From assembly GCA_039105265.1 (NCBI GenBank), contig JAPFFF010000007.1, positions 1,612,001-1,676,000 of the forward strand: 64,000 nucleotides of DNA, read 5' to 3'. A program made the translations under genes and the position numbers. The notes beneath the pieces are model-generated. The model saw only the letters and a list, made by a program, of their open reading frames with translations. It did not search any database and was not told where the DNA came from. Below, in pieces: positions 11,014-22,588 of the stretch (positions within the stretch are counted from its first letter, which is position 1; each line of letters begins with the position of its first letter). This DNA comes from Tritrichomonas musculus (lineage: Eukaryota; Parabasalia; Tritrichomonadida; Tritrichomonadidae).

Positions 11014-11145
11014 TATAGTAGGGTACAGCATGAACTTACCGGAAACAGATCTCTCAATTTGAAAACTTTTTGAAATTATCGTTAAACATCCCTACTATAT
11101 AGTAGGGTAATTTCGCGCTGTATAGTAGGGATGTTTAACGATAAT
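11014..11145. repeat. Cluster of TATAGTAGGG inverted and direct repeats with a perfect 25-bp hairpin
   Basis: TATAGTAGGG occurs at 11,014, 11,098 and 11,121, and its reverse complement at 11,090. A perfect 25-bp inverted repeat (11,075-11,099 with 11,121-11,145; core TTAAACATCCCTACTATA) has a 21-base spacer that contains TTTCGCGC. TATAGTAGGG with its complement could be the ends of an 86-bp mini-element (11,014-11,099). A footprint of repeated insertion at the same TA is another reading. Confidence 0.5.
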
Positions 11146-12070
11146 CAAATGATTAAAATTTTGCAATTAAATATTATAAAATGGCAGCTGTATAAAGACG
11201 TTAATGAAATTATCATCCTTTCATTTAGTTCAAATATTTCAATTAAATCATTCATTCAAATAATTTTTTGCTTTAAATATTTCAGAGAAATTGAAATATT
11301 TATCAATAATTGAATATAGCCAATTTAATTATTTTATATTGAAATATCTGCCCAAATACTGAATAAATTATTATATATATTTTTTATACAACTTATAATT
11401 ATAGAAATAATTTAATTACATATATATAATATTATTATTTATAAAAAAATGTTGGCAATTATTTAAAAATGAATTTATAAATTAATTACCAATACTTTTA
11501 TTTATCAAGAAATTATTTTAGACATAAATATTTCATTTATATCAAAAATAATTTGAAAATTATTAATATATAATCAAAACTATAATTTATAAAAATAATC
11601 ATTCAATTTCTTTTTTATTCTATTCAAAATATAAATATGTTTTTAGTTGCACCTAATGGATAAAAATTGATAATATCAAAAAAATGAAATAAACATAACA
11701 TAAATATTATATATTTATAATATTAAATAAAAAATTTTGTTTGCGTTACTACATACATAATAAAAAGAATTTTAAATAATCATTCAATTTATATAAGAAA
11801 ATTTCTATTATTAAGAATAAAAATATCTATTTTAATTTTAAATTAATTTTTTAATTTAATTTTTTTTAAAGTTATGCCTTGTTGATTATAATCAAAGAAA
11901 AAATATAATAAGAAATAAATGATTTTTTCTATACCAAAAATTTTGAATATTACAATTGAAGTATGCTATTAAAATTCGTTTTGAAAAAGTTAGAAATAAT
12001 CAATTATTCGATTATAATGATTTTGAAAATTTATTATTATATGATTTATTATAAAATATTTTAAAATATT

Positions 12071-12130
12071 ATTTACTATTATATTTACTATTATATTTAC
12101 TATTATATTTACTATTATATTTACTATTAT
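12071..12130. repeat. Tandem repeat of 12 bp, five copies
   Basis: Five exact copies of ATTTACTATTAT in a row, followed by a diverging sixth. Simple AT-rich minisatellite in gene-free DNA. Confidence 0.9.
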
Positions 12131-13182
12131 ATTTATGTATATAATATTATAATAAATATATATTATGTTTATTTCTATTTAAATCGCTATATTTATAATT
12201 TTTATAAAAATTGAATCATTCCGTTAAGGTTTTGAGAAACCGCTCAAAAATTCTGAAATTTGAATCCCCCTTTCAAATTAAACTCAATTATTTGAGAGGG
12301 GAATGTAAATGCCTTCTAAAACGTTCCAGTAAATAATTAAGATAATATCATTATTACCATTATATTATTCACTCCAAAGTGGAAATGATATATCATATCT
12401 TTTTGAGTGAAAAAAAGAAATATGGCTATTATTAAGATTATTATATTAATTTTCACTAACCTATAGTTTTCTAATCAACCTCAAAATAATGATATATTAA
12501 CACCATTTTTATTCATTTTACATATTTGCTTCAAATTTTTAGCTTTTATTATAATTATTTAATTCTTTAATTTATTCCAAGTTTGATATTTTATGTAAAA
12601 AACAGTTTTATTACTATATAATGAGTACATATGTATGATATAGGCGAGTTAAAAATCTTATTATACATTAAATTATAGTAAAAATAAGAAATACTTCTAT
12701 TAAAAAAGAGATTTTTAAATTTTAGCACAGATTTATCAACTCATATGTTTTGTCGAAATATAATTGCTATAAAATAAATATTAATATTTAATTCAGATAA
12801 GAATTAAACTTTTGCATAATTTGTTCAATTGATATGATTTTCCATAATATTTTCAAATTATTTATAATATTATATTACTAATATTAATAATTTATTTTTA
12901 AATGTAATAAGCTAGTACAAAATAAAATATTCAATAATATATAAAATTGATTTTGTATATTTTACAAATTATATTTTCAATTAAAAATCGGTTATTAAAA
13001 AACCTACATTCCGTTAACTAATTCAACTTTTTGAATATGTTTTCCCAACTAACTTTTATCTTTGAAGTTATCTTATTACTAACTATATTAATAAAAAGCC
13101 TGGGCGATGAAGAAACTAAATATCAAAAAAGAAAACATTCAATTTTTTTATATACTTCTGAAAATTAAAAATACCTTTTTTT

Positions 13183-14563
13183 AGAGGTGCGGACACCTAC
13201 TTTACATTTTTAACGTTTATAAAAATATGTATATCTTTTTATGTATTAATAATTACTAAATAACATTTTGATATTATATTTTAGTGCACATATTTTATAT
13301 ATTTATTATTTAAATGTTTTAAAATATCAATTATATAAGTTAAAATAACGCAAACAAGTATCCTATGAAAATAACCCAATCCAGCCACCTGATGGATGGA
13401 TTGAAATTATAATGATTAATTATTATATATATTGGAAATTAATAATTAATTATGCATTTTGTTATTTTAAAAATATTTCATATTTTGTTAAAAAGTTGAT
13501 TTTAATGTATTTTTACATATTTTTTTGAAATATCTAAATAAATAAAGAATTTATTTAGATTATAATCACATTTAAATATTTTACATTTAATTTAATAAAG
13601 ATATGCTAAATTTAGTTTAATTTGATTCAGGCGTCCGAGCTGCAAAAATCAATTTTAAAATCATAAACATTAATAACGATTTTTTTTCAATAAAAAATTT
13701 TTGGTAAAATATTAAGCAAATATCTTTTTATATTTATATGTATATCATAGATTATATAACTTTTAATAATATTATATATACTATAAAAATATTTAAAATA
13801 AATATAAACAATTAATAAACTTTATATAACTGTATATTCTAAATATTGAACAATTATAATTTCAAATCGTTTCGCATAAAATGTTAATTTGAGAGAAATG
13901 AAATAAATAATTTTCTTTATATATTTTGAAGTTTAATTAAAATTTAAATCAAATGTAGAAAGTTTTTTTTCATTAATTTTTTTTTCATAAATTTTGAATA
14001 AAAAAAATCTTCGAGAATAAAATTGAGAATATAGTAAATAATAATTGAGAGTCGTTACATTTAAATTCATATCTTAATATGTAATTTATTAATTTATTAT
14101 ATTATAATAATTATATGATATAAATAAAATATATAACAATTATATAATAATAATATATTTTTAAAATACTTTTTTTTATTAAATTTGGCCCATTTTCATT
14201 TTCTCAATTTTTTTTTGGGCCAATTTAAGTGGAAACTATATCATACATAAATAATTGAATAATAACAAACGAGACACATTTTTTTAAATAGTATAAAAAT
14301 GATTTTTATCATGTTTTTATTACTTTTTTTCTTCTAAATAATAGATTTTTCTATTAATTACATAATTTCTATAGTTTACATATTTTTATATTTTTTTCAG
14401 TGGTTTATATTTTTCTACCTCAGAAAAAAAATCATCTATCGCCACAGGTCGGCCCCGTGGACGAAAATAAAAAAAAATTATATCATTATAATGCTCATAA
14501 AAAATAATTAATATATACAAATTTTGGTGCGAATCTAAATCACTTCACCCTGTCCGCACCTCT
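13183..14563. mobile_element. TIR element, about 1.38 kb, non-coding
   Basis: AGAGGTGCGGACA at 13,183-13,195 is matched by a perfect reverse complement at 14,551-14,563. This is striking because it is GC-rich in an AT desert. The interior has isolated GC-rich islands, for example CCACAGGTCGGCCCCGTGG near 14,440 and a hairpin with arms TTTGGCCCA and TTGGGCCAA at 14,184-14,225. No coding frame. The superfamily is not clear from the flanks. Confidence 0.5.
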
Positions 14564-15700
14564 CTTTTTTTTAACTTTTTAGAGAAATCTATTAATTATT
14601 TTATATTTTTTCAGAATCATTCTTGATGTTTGACATAGATAATATCGTAAAATAATAGAAATATGTATTTTAATTCATTTGAACTTGAAATATTGCATAT
14701 CATGTAATAAAAAAAAAGTTGATGAATATTAGTTCAAAGCTTAATTTAACAACTGCATCCTATCATATATGTGTTATATAAATATAAATTATGAAATTGC
14801 TGAATAATTCTCAAAATTCGAAGAAAAAAAGAACTTTTAAAAAGTCAAAAAAAAAAGTGGTTCCTGCCAATATTGAATAAACTCATAGAATATATCTTTC
14901 AATACTTCCAAATTATGAAAAAGTTTAGGTCAAAAATGATGATATTTGTCCTAAACGATCAAAAAACAATTATTTTTTTAGACCGATAAAATTTTACAAA
15001 AAATAATTTTGAATTAAAATGTAAAAATATAAACGTAATAAAACCAAACTATTTTCTTCAAAAATGTTAGCGAGTTATATATGTTATTACACATCATATA
15101 TAAAAATTAATACAGTAAAAAAATTAAAATTTTTAGCATATGTTCCAAAGATAATTGCTAAACATTGCATTTTTAGACATTATCTACATTTTTCTCAAAT
15201 AAAAATTAATGAAAAACAAAAATAAAGAGTTTTAACTAATAAGTAATATATGAATAATTATTTTATTTAATTTATAATCAATAAATGTTAATTTCAAAAT
15301 GTTTAAAAAATTAATGCAATTCAATGAAAGCATTCAAAAAGTTATGAAATTCATAGAAAATAATCATCCAAGATCTTATGTGTCAATTGGTCAGATTTTC
15401 ACATATTTGTTTTATCTCCTATGAATAAATTAAAGCACCATAAAATGATTAAGTATCGAAGTAGAATAAAGAAAATAAAATTGAGAGCATAACGATCATT
15501 TTAAAAATACCATTATCTTACAAAAAAATTTTAAAAAGTAGATTTTTATCTTAAATATAATATTAAAAATATCACATTTATATAATAACAAATTTGTAAT
15601 TCATATAAATAGCATATTTGTATAAAAATAGCTGAATTATTTAAAATACGTTTTTTTGAAACTTTTGCGTTTTATCACGTTTAAAAATATTGCAAAAAAA

Positions 15701-16539
15701 ATAGGGGTTACAACGATAGGAAAAAAAAGCTATTTTTTTACTCTAACCAATTTTAATAATAAATACAAATATTTTTTATAAATATTATTTATGTTATTTC
15801 TATAAATTTTTTTTTAAGAAATATCTATAGGCAGTCGAAATATCACTTTTTTAATTTCACAAGGTTTGTTTGATTTCTATCATAATTTAAAATATTAATA
15901 TTTATGGTTTTCTGTTTTTTTTTATACTATACTTTAAATATCATTTACTTAAAAAAATAGTTTTTTGCAAATATCAATCATGAATAGCTTGAAATTCAAA
16001 ATATACCAAGTTATATCAATTATTTGAGAAATTTTAATCTATTATCGATGCATAAAAGATGTTGTATCTGGTTGAATTTGATGTAATTTATAACAATTTG
16101 GGTATTAAATATAATCTAAAGTTCGGAATTGATCTTTTTGGATCTTTATATAAAAAGATAAACGTACCATTTTTTTTTAATTTTTTCAAAAAAATTAAAC
16201 AAACCTTCTCAATTTCAAAAAGTGATATCTCCACTGCTAACAGATATTTTAAAAAATTGAGCAATAATTTATATTTGTGAATATATATAGATGATATTTG
16301 TTACCTTTATTAATAAATTCATCAGATATTTAATTTTTCTTTCAATTTTTTGACAAATTCTTATCGTTGTAGCCTAGCCCTTCGGCGGTTTTGTAAAATA
16401 CGGCTATTTGGTCGTTCATTGAATAGTTTATTATACAAAACTTCTACGGCACACGGCAAAAGTGCAACTTTTTGAATACTTTACATAAAAAAATCTTCAA
16501 TTACGGCATACGGCCGAAAGGGATAGTTGTAGCCCCTAT
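15701..16539. mobile_element. TIR element, about 0.84 kb, with a GC-richer right end
   Basis: Left end ATAGGGGTTACAACGATA (15,701-15,718). The right end is the reverse complement of ATAGGGGCTACAACTAT (16,523-16,539), with two mismatches. An internal second copy, ATCGTTGTAGCC, lies at 16,363-16,374. Between the two right copies is an inverted pair CCCTTCGGC (16,379-16,387) and GCCGAAAGGG (16,513-16,522). The ORFs inside (for example 16,059-16,280) look random. The ACAACGATA core recalls the element at 2,285-3,160. Confidence 0.45.
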
Positions 16540-17589
16540 CAAAAAAATATTTTTTTTAATATATTATCAATCTATAAATAAAAGACATATTATTCTCTCC
16601 AAAAGCTTTTCACGTTCAAATGTGGTCTTTGATGTCTATCACGCCAATGATCAAATCTAACTGAGTATGTTGAACCTTCATAAATGTATTTAATAACACT
16701 TTTAGGATTCTTGTATGTACTAATTAATTCGCAACCTTCATCAGCAAGTATTTGTTTAACATCATCGTGAGTTAATCGATTGCTTTTATGAGGACGAATA
16801 CCATCACGCCATTTCTTCCATGTAACTTCATATTCTTTATGGCTGTAAATGTATTTGAATGGTGTTGTTTCATCAATGTATTCACTAATGATAGTACAAT
16901 TTTCATTATTTAATGCTTCAACTATCTTCTTAACTAAATCTAAATTATGAATATAATGATTAATCCAATCATCATATGTAGCTTCAAATTTATTTACACC
17001 AACTTTAAAATAAAATGTTTGCCTTTTAGGAATGTTATTAATTAATTCAAAATCTTCATTCATCAATGCTGATTCAAGATCATATCCGAATTTCTCAATT
17101 TCAGCTTCTTCAAATATTTCTTTAATATCAACATAATCATTAATACCATGCTTTTCAAATAACTTCTTTAAATATTTCGTTGATTTAATCCTTAATTTGC
17201 TACCAAAATAAAACGTAGTGTAATGTAAATCATGCCAATATATATCTGGTTTAGGTTCTGCAGTAAATAATTCAATACCATATTGAGCCAAATATTTCTT
17301 TACATTTTCATAACAATATGGATGAATTTGTCCTTTATGTTTAGGATTATTTATATGTATTCACATTTACTAAAATTTATAGCCTTTTGAAACTTCCTTG
17401 ATGATAGAAACCATTCAAAATCATAACAGTTATTGTATGGTTTATTAGTTGATTTGTATATGTAAAATTCATCTTTACATTCATCATAATTGAAAACAAT
17501 GATAACAGATTGTTGATCGTGTGTATCACATTCATCAATGTATTTATTAAGTAATCGTTGAATTCTTTCATCAATTTCACCATTATATA

Positions 17590-18855
17590 TAGGGGGTGGA
17601 AAAAGTCCTTGCGTCTGCTTTTTTTTATATATAAAAAATAAGATATCATTAAATTAAATATTGTTTAATATATATAATCACCTTCTCTTTCAATTACAAT
17701 TAAAAGCCTTTTGATCCATTCATCATACACAGATTTGAGAACATCTGTTGGAATTTCATATGACAATTCTTTGATCTTTTCAAAAAGTTCGTTTTCATTG
17801 TCAAATATTTGACCTTCTAACATTTTTTTAAATATCCAAACAGAAAAAAATCTGATGGAGCCAGATCCGGCGAGTAAGCCGGATGATCTAATCTAATGAT
17901 GCCCAATTCATCGTATTTTTCATGTGTTAAGTGTGGTCTGGCGTTATCTAAATGTAAAAAATATCCTTTTGTGTTTATTGATTTGGCCAAATCTCCTAGT
18001 ACATTTTCAGAAAAGAAAGCTTTATTAAATTTTTGTCCAATAGGTAACATTGTAATTCCTTTGAAACCTGTTCTACCCCAAATAAAAGACACCATTAATT
18101 TTTTTGCTCCAATTGTTTGCTTAACTTTAAACGGACGAGGCCTTCCATTTTCAAACCACATGGAATTTCTTTGATTGACGAGATAAAACCATGATTCATC
18201 CTGAGTCAAAACTTTGTTCAACTTGCGTTCATTTGAGTTGGAAAGGAAATTATATAATTTCTGAGCTATTTCAACTCGTTTTGCCTTTATTTCTGGAGTA
18301 GGTTGATATGGAACCCATTTAAAATTGACCTTACTCATTGAAAGATTTATGGTTAAAATCTTCTTAACGGTTTTAGAATCAGCTCCAACCTTTTTAGATA
18401 TTTTTTTTGTACTGAGATAAGGATCTTCTTGAAGTATATCTTTAATTTTCTGAACGAGTTCATCTTTTGGAGGTCTTCCGGATCTCGGTAAGTCAAAAAT
18501 TGAATAGTCACCTTGTTTGCACTTTTGTGTCCGATCTTGAACAGTTCTGAGTGAAATAGAATTTTCACCATATGCTTCTATTATAGATTCATATATTTCT
18601 TTATTTGTGTTTCCTTTCAGCCAGAGGAAATGTATAACACATCTGATTTCTATATCCATTAAAAATGCTTAACGTATTTGTGTTAACGTCTTTTTTTCAA
18701 ATGAGTGATTGAAGTGTTTCAATAAATAATTTTTTATCACAAATATTACATTTAAAAGTTCATCTAATTATCAACATATTTATATATTTGTTTTTTTATT
18801 TAGTAACTAATAATAGCATAAAAAAGGTAGACGCAAAGACTTTTTCCACCCCCTA
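17590..18855 (-). mobile_element. mariner-type DNA transposon, 1.27 kb
   Basis: Near-perfect terminal inverted repeats: left GGGGGTGGAAAAAGTCCTTG (from 17,592), with GCGTCTGC following, and right the reverse complement GACTTTTTCCACCCCC (18,838-18,853) with few mismatches. TA dinucleotides flank both sides, within TATATA, so the border is ambiguous by two or four bases. One transposase gene lies inside on the minus strand. It is inserted in the element relic at 16,590-19,800. Size, TIRs and protein fit the trichomonad mariner group (Tvmar1-like). Confidence 0.9.
17817..18659 (-). CDS. mariner transposase, frameshifted near its C-terminus
   Basis: From ATG 18,659 the 280-residue frame shows a paired helix-turn-helix N-terminal region (about residues 1-110, with the linker RSGRPPKDE) and a WVPY version of the mariner WVPH motif (KWVPYQPTPE). 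The three catalytic aspartates lie in LTQDESWF, HLDNARPH and SPDLAPSDFFLF. I count 31 residues between the second and third aspartate, against 34 in classical mariner (DD34D). The frame stops at TAG after GYLKKC in a run of A. One base more would continue it for about 50 codons to the TAA at 17,665 (LEGQIFDNENELFEKI...). The copy is therefore probably inactive by a single homopolymer slip, or the run is a sequencing error. Confidence 0.9.
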   Translation of the reverse strand: MDIEIRCVIHFLWLKGNTNKEIYESIIEAYGENSISLRTVQDRTQKCKQGDYSIFDLPRSGRPPKDELVQKIKDILQEDPYLSTKKISKKVGADSKTVKKILTINLSMSKVNFKWVPYQPTPEIKAKRVEIAQKLYNFLSNSNERKLNKVLTQDESWFYLVNQRNSMWFENGRPRPFKVKQTIGAKKLMVSFIWGRTGFKGITMLPIGQKFNKAFFSENVLGDLAKSINTKGYFLHLDNARPHLTHEKYDELGIIRLDHPAYSPDLAPSDFFLFGYLKKC

Positions 18856-19840
18856 TATATTTTAATTAACTTAACATCAGAACGATATGTATCAATTGGT
18901 TTAGTGTTATATACTGATGGCTTTTCTTTAACAGTAATTTTTTTCGATAATGGTGACCAAATTGATGGGATTTTAAACTTGAATTACAAGAGTTTAAATA
19001 AGGACTAAATTTTAATTCAAGTTTTACCTGATATACTTCATTATTTGGACCAGTAGGTAAATAACCTTGTCTCTCTTTAATACATGGAGCATAATGCTCC
19101 GGACGATGTCCTTGATTATCATTAATGTAATACTCAAAGTTATCATTAAACGTTTTACCTAAATGTTTTGTATCAGCATTTAATGTTGGTTTTATCTCAA
19201 AAGAGAAATCTTTATCTGGATAATTAATGCTAATAAACCGTTCTAGAACAAATATCATTCCATCAATGTATTCTTTAACGTCTGGCACTAATTGATACCT
19301 TTCATCTAATTTAATGTTTAAATGATTTGTTAAAACATATGTATCATAAATGCCACGATAACTGTAAAATAAGATATATTTTTCATCAATGTTATCATCT
19401 TTATATGAATTAATGAAGAATGAAATATGTTCAAAATTCAATATGCAATTGTCATCTTTGATGTTCTTTTCATGAGTTAGTCTATCAATTTCAGACATTA
19501 ATTTATTCTTTAATTCAGTATTATTTTTGCTATCACCAATCCATTTTCGTTACCTGTTATTAATGTATTATTACTGTAAACTCTAATTAATTCTTTAATA
19601 ACAACATCTTTGGTAATTTATTTCCGCATTGAAATGGGGTCATCAACTGGTTCTTTAATGGGTTCATTAAGATTTTGTTCATCGACTGAAGTATTAATTT
19701 GTACATCAATAGTATTAATTAATGGTTCAGGAAGTTCTTCTTCAATACATTCATTACTCAAATCATTATCTGAATAATCACTTGTACAAAATTCCGTCAT
19801 AATTTCTTACACTAATTTAAATATTAAATATAAATTAAAA

Positions 19841-19961
19841 ATTAATTCATGGTGCCTACTTTTTGAGATTCATTGAAAAATTAATAAAACTTAATTAAAA
19901 TATTAAAATAGGTATTTAAATATTGAATGGATTGTCTCAAAAAGTAGGCCAATGAATTAAT
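19841..19961. repeat. Inverted repeat around TACTTTTTGAGA / TCTCAAAAAGTA
   Basis: Arms 19,841-19,869 and 19,935-19,961 share ATTAATTCAT and GCCTACTTTTTGAGA, with one small gap. On the minus strand the left arm carries CTCAAAAAGTAGGC ending 57 nt before the ATG at 19,800. It therefore doubles as a possible promoter for the relic gene. It could also be the terminal region of that element. Confidence 0.45.
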
Positions 19962-20077
19962 TTTATCTCAGCTACTTTTTGTTAAAGCAACGAGGACTAA
20001 GTCCTTCATAAAAAATTCATGATATCTTTAGTGAAGTTCACTTTTCCATTCAATAATAATCAATTTTTGAAGTGTAT

Positions 20078-20414
20078 TTAAGGGACCACTATCATATTTT
20101 TTTGTAAACATTTCAATATTGAGAAAACTCATAGAAAAGAAAATTCAATAGTTGTTATCTCGGAAAAAGTTTAAAACTTTAAAATTTCACCATTCCGATC
20201 ATTTTTGTAAAATTTTTACTCCTTTCAACTTTTAAATTTTTATTGAAAAAAGGGAATAGGCTTAAAAGAAGATAGAAATAAATGATATGTAATTTATATA
20301 ATTTATATATACCAAAATATAGCAAAAATACTCAAGAAATAATTTTTTTTAAGTCAATTAATTTTGTGATAACTCATAGAATTTTTAACATAGAATTTGA
20401 TAGTGGTCCCTTAA
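20078..20414. mobile_element. TTAA MITE, copy 1 (337 bp)
   Basis: Ends TTAAGGGACCACTATCA (20,078-20,094) and the reverse complement (20,398-20,414). The copy at 23,362-23,699 is the same sequence in reverse orientation. By eye the two differ by only a few bases and one small indel, so at least one moved recently. Non-coding. Confidence 0.85.
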
Positions 20415-21345
20415 AAAAATCATGCGGATAGCTATTTTAATATAAAAAATAGGGTTGGGGTGATTTCAGCGAATAATTTGTACCCATACTTATCTCATAT
20501 CTACTACTTTTTTTTTAAAAAAATTGACTCACACCATAAAAAAATTTTTTTCAATAGGTTTAAAATAGGGTTTTTAAACTCAGAAAACATAATATGTAAA
20601 CTATTCAATATTTCAATCTTTGTTTTTTATTTATCTCAACATTTAAATCATCTATATGATTTTAATTTAATAAATATAATAATTATTAAAGTTGTGAACT
20701 AATTATCGATATTTAATTATGAATATTTTTCAATTATTCCAAATTATTGATTAGTTATCTATATTCAAAAACTTTAAAATCAAATGTTATGTATTGCATA
20801 AACCATTAGGAATGATAATAAATATAATCATATTTGTATTTTCTATTAGAAAACTATAATTTTCAAATGTCAAAAAATTATCTAAAATTTCAGGTATTAG
20901 TGCTAATTTATGTATACTTAAATTTACTAAATATCAGGAAGATCTTTTTTCTTTTACTATTTTAATGAACTGGATTATCTGTTAAAAGATATCAAATAAG
21001 ATAAGTAGAAAACTAAAAAATTCATGCTAGACACCCAAAAACATTTATAAATTCGCAATTTCAATATTTTTGCCATATTTCATACCAAAAACAAAAGTTT
21101 AAAAAAATATATTAAATGTAAAAAATAATCTAACTAGTCTTTCTAGGACTCAAAATAAATCAGTAAATTAATCATGTTTGATGATATTTAATATAATGGC
21201 CCATATCGATTTTAATGATTTTATTTATTGATCGTGATCTCTAAATCGGTACTTTTATCAGAAAAAATTGAATTTGATTTTCAAGGGGGCATTCAAAATT
21301 GAGGATAACCGCAATTTTATATAAAACCCTAGTTTAAAATTTTTT
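20415..21345. other. Gene-free AT-rich stretch upstream of the WD40 gene
   Basis: No convincing gene. An 80-codon frame at 20,460 is A/T-run driven. The last 45 bases before the WD40 ATG hold the promoter-like motif. Confidence 0.6.
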
Positions 21346-21346
21346 A

Positions 21347-21357
21347 CTCAAAAAGTT
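21347..21357 (+). promoter_or_regulatory. Candidate core promoter motif CTCAAAAAGTT
   Basis: It ends 35 nt before the ATG of the WD40 gene. Identical to the motif before ASF1 (34,415-34,425). Confidence 0.45.
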
Positions 21358-21391
21358 TACATTTATATTCAATTTCGAAAAAAAAAAAATA

Positions 21392-22363
21392 ATGTCTTCA
21401 AAGAAAGATACAGGTGATGAGAGAAGATTTAGTGCAGATCCTCTCTGGAGATATGAAACAGAAAATGGTGATGGAATTTTACATTTATCATTATCACCAA
21501 ACAGTCAAGATTTATCTTTATCACAATGGAATGGCAACATTGTCATTGTCTCATCAAATACAGGCCGAATATCTTATACGATTCCTTTCATAGATAAAAA
21601 TGCTGTTGTGAATTGTTCAAAATTTCATCCATCAAATCGTTTATTACTTTGCTCAGGAACATCAGGTCACGTTTGTATTTGCAAATATCAAACAGGTAAT
21701 TATATGTGGTCAACTCATGACTCAAAAGATGTTACATACTCATGCGCTTTTTCACTGAATGGAGATTATTTTGTTACTGGCGGGAAAGAAGCAACTATAA
21801 AAGTTTACGATACAGAAACAGGAAAGAAAACACACTCTTTTTCTAAAGATGATGAGTCACCATTGTTTCATTCTTCTAGAATTTACTGTGTTATTAACGA
21901 TCCCAAAGATAATAACATATTTGTTTCAGGGGGATGGGATCATAGAGTTATAATATGGGATGTACGACAACCAGATAGCGTAGTACATATCGGAGGCCCT
22001 AATATATGTGGAGATTCTGTTGATATAAGATCAAATCAAATTTTGACTGGATCTTGGAGACCAAAAGATCAACTTGAACTTTGGGATATGAAATCATTAG
22101 GATTAATTAAACAATCGAGTTTCAGTAAAGATGATCATTGCCAAATATATAGTGCCAAATTTGCTTCATCAAGCAATTTCATACTAGCTGGTGGATCTGA
22201 TGCCTCATATGTTCGAATTTTTGACAGCGATTTGACACATCGAGAAAGATTAGGTTATTTTGAAAGTCCTGTTACTACAGTAGCAGCTAAGCCAGATGGA
22301 TCAATTGTATTTTCTGCATCACAAGATGGTAAATGTTTTGCTTTTAGCAATGAATCTCAATGA
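21392..22363 (+). CDS. WD40-repeat protein (323 aa)
   Basis: Intronless frame whose ATG follows an A-run. The whole length is a beta-propeller of about six or seven WD40 units. Recognisable blades end in GGKEATIKVYDTETG (about residues 131-145), GGWDHRVIIWDVRQP (about 180-194), GSWRPKDQLELWDMKS (about 222-237) and GGSDASYVRIFDSD. The spacer GGPNICGDSVDIRSNQILTG between the blades is a pattern I associate with WD40 proteins of protists. No extra domain, no signal peptide. A WD40 propeller serves as a docking platform for a complex that cannot be named from the sequence. It lies 225 bp upstream of a bromodomain gene in the same direction, and the pair is bracketed by inverted copies of one MITE. 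Confidence 0.85.
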   Translation: MSSKKDTGDERRFSADPLWRYETENGDGILHLSLSPNSQDLSLSQWNGNIVIVSSNTGRISYTIPFIDKNAVVNCSKFHPSNRLLLCSGTSGHVCICKYQTGNYMWSTHDSKDVTYSCAFSLNGDYFVTGGKEATIKVYDTETGKKTHSFSKDDESPLFHSSRIYCVINDPKDNNIFVSGGWDHRVIIWDVRQPDSVVHIGGPNICGDSVDIRSNQILTGSWRPKDQLELWDMKSLGLIKQSSFSKDDHCQIYSAKFASSSNFILAGGSDASYVRIFDSDLTHRERLGYFESPVTTVAAKPDGSIVFSASQDGKCFAFSNESQ

Positions 22364-22588
22364 ATTTGTTTTTTTTTTTTTTTTTTTTTAATTTATCTTT
22401 CTTGAATTAATAAAATCATTTGTTTTTTTTTTTTTTTTTTTTTTTTCCATGAAAGTATATACATAAAAGCCTTTTGTTATATCTATTTTTGATAATAAAA
22501 ATATAATTAGATGATATCATCTTGAAATATAAGGAGAAAATATTAACATAGACATATGATATGAAAAGATTTTATACTATCAAAGAAT
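22364..22588. other. Short intergenic region with two long T tracts
   Basis: Two runs of more than 20 T (about 22,369-22,389 and 22,422-22,446), the first directly after the WD40 stop. They may be length-variable. No other feature. Confidence 0.7.

Larger units (their letters stand above)
16590..19800 (-). pseudogene. Broken coding relic of an unidentified large (possibly virus-like, Polinton/Maverick-type) element, interrupted by mariner
   Basis: A set of minus-strand coding stretches, the upstream one starting at ATG 19,800, with a shared codon style unlike the host genes nearby. The last part (16,590-17,291) contains two tandem copies of a domain of about 50-60 residues with the pattern 'C..IS.Y....KYIY....Y.V....WRD..RPH'. 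The middle part (18,866-19,498) is an unrecognised acidic/aromatic protein. The whole is fragmentary, with several breaks plus a clean mariner insertion at 17,590-18,855. The family is not established; trichomonad genomes are known to be rich in Maverick elements, which makes that a reasonable guess. No capsid, polymerase or integrase motif is visible here. Confidence 0.4.

Noticed and set aside
11131-11313. 60-codon frame starting in the 11,121-11,145 hairpin arm
   Set aside because: The start lies in repeat sequence, the residues are Ile/Phe/Asn-heavy as expected from A/T runs, and no family is seen.
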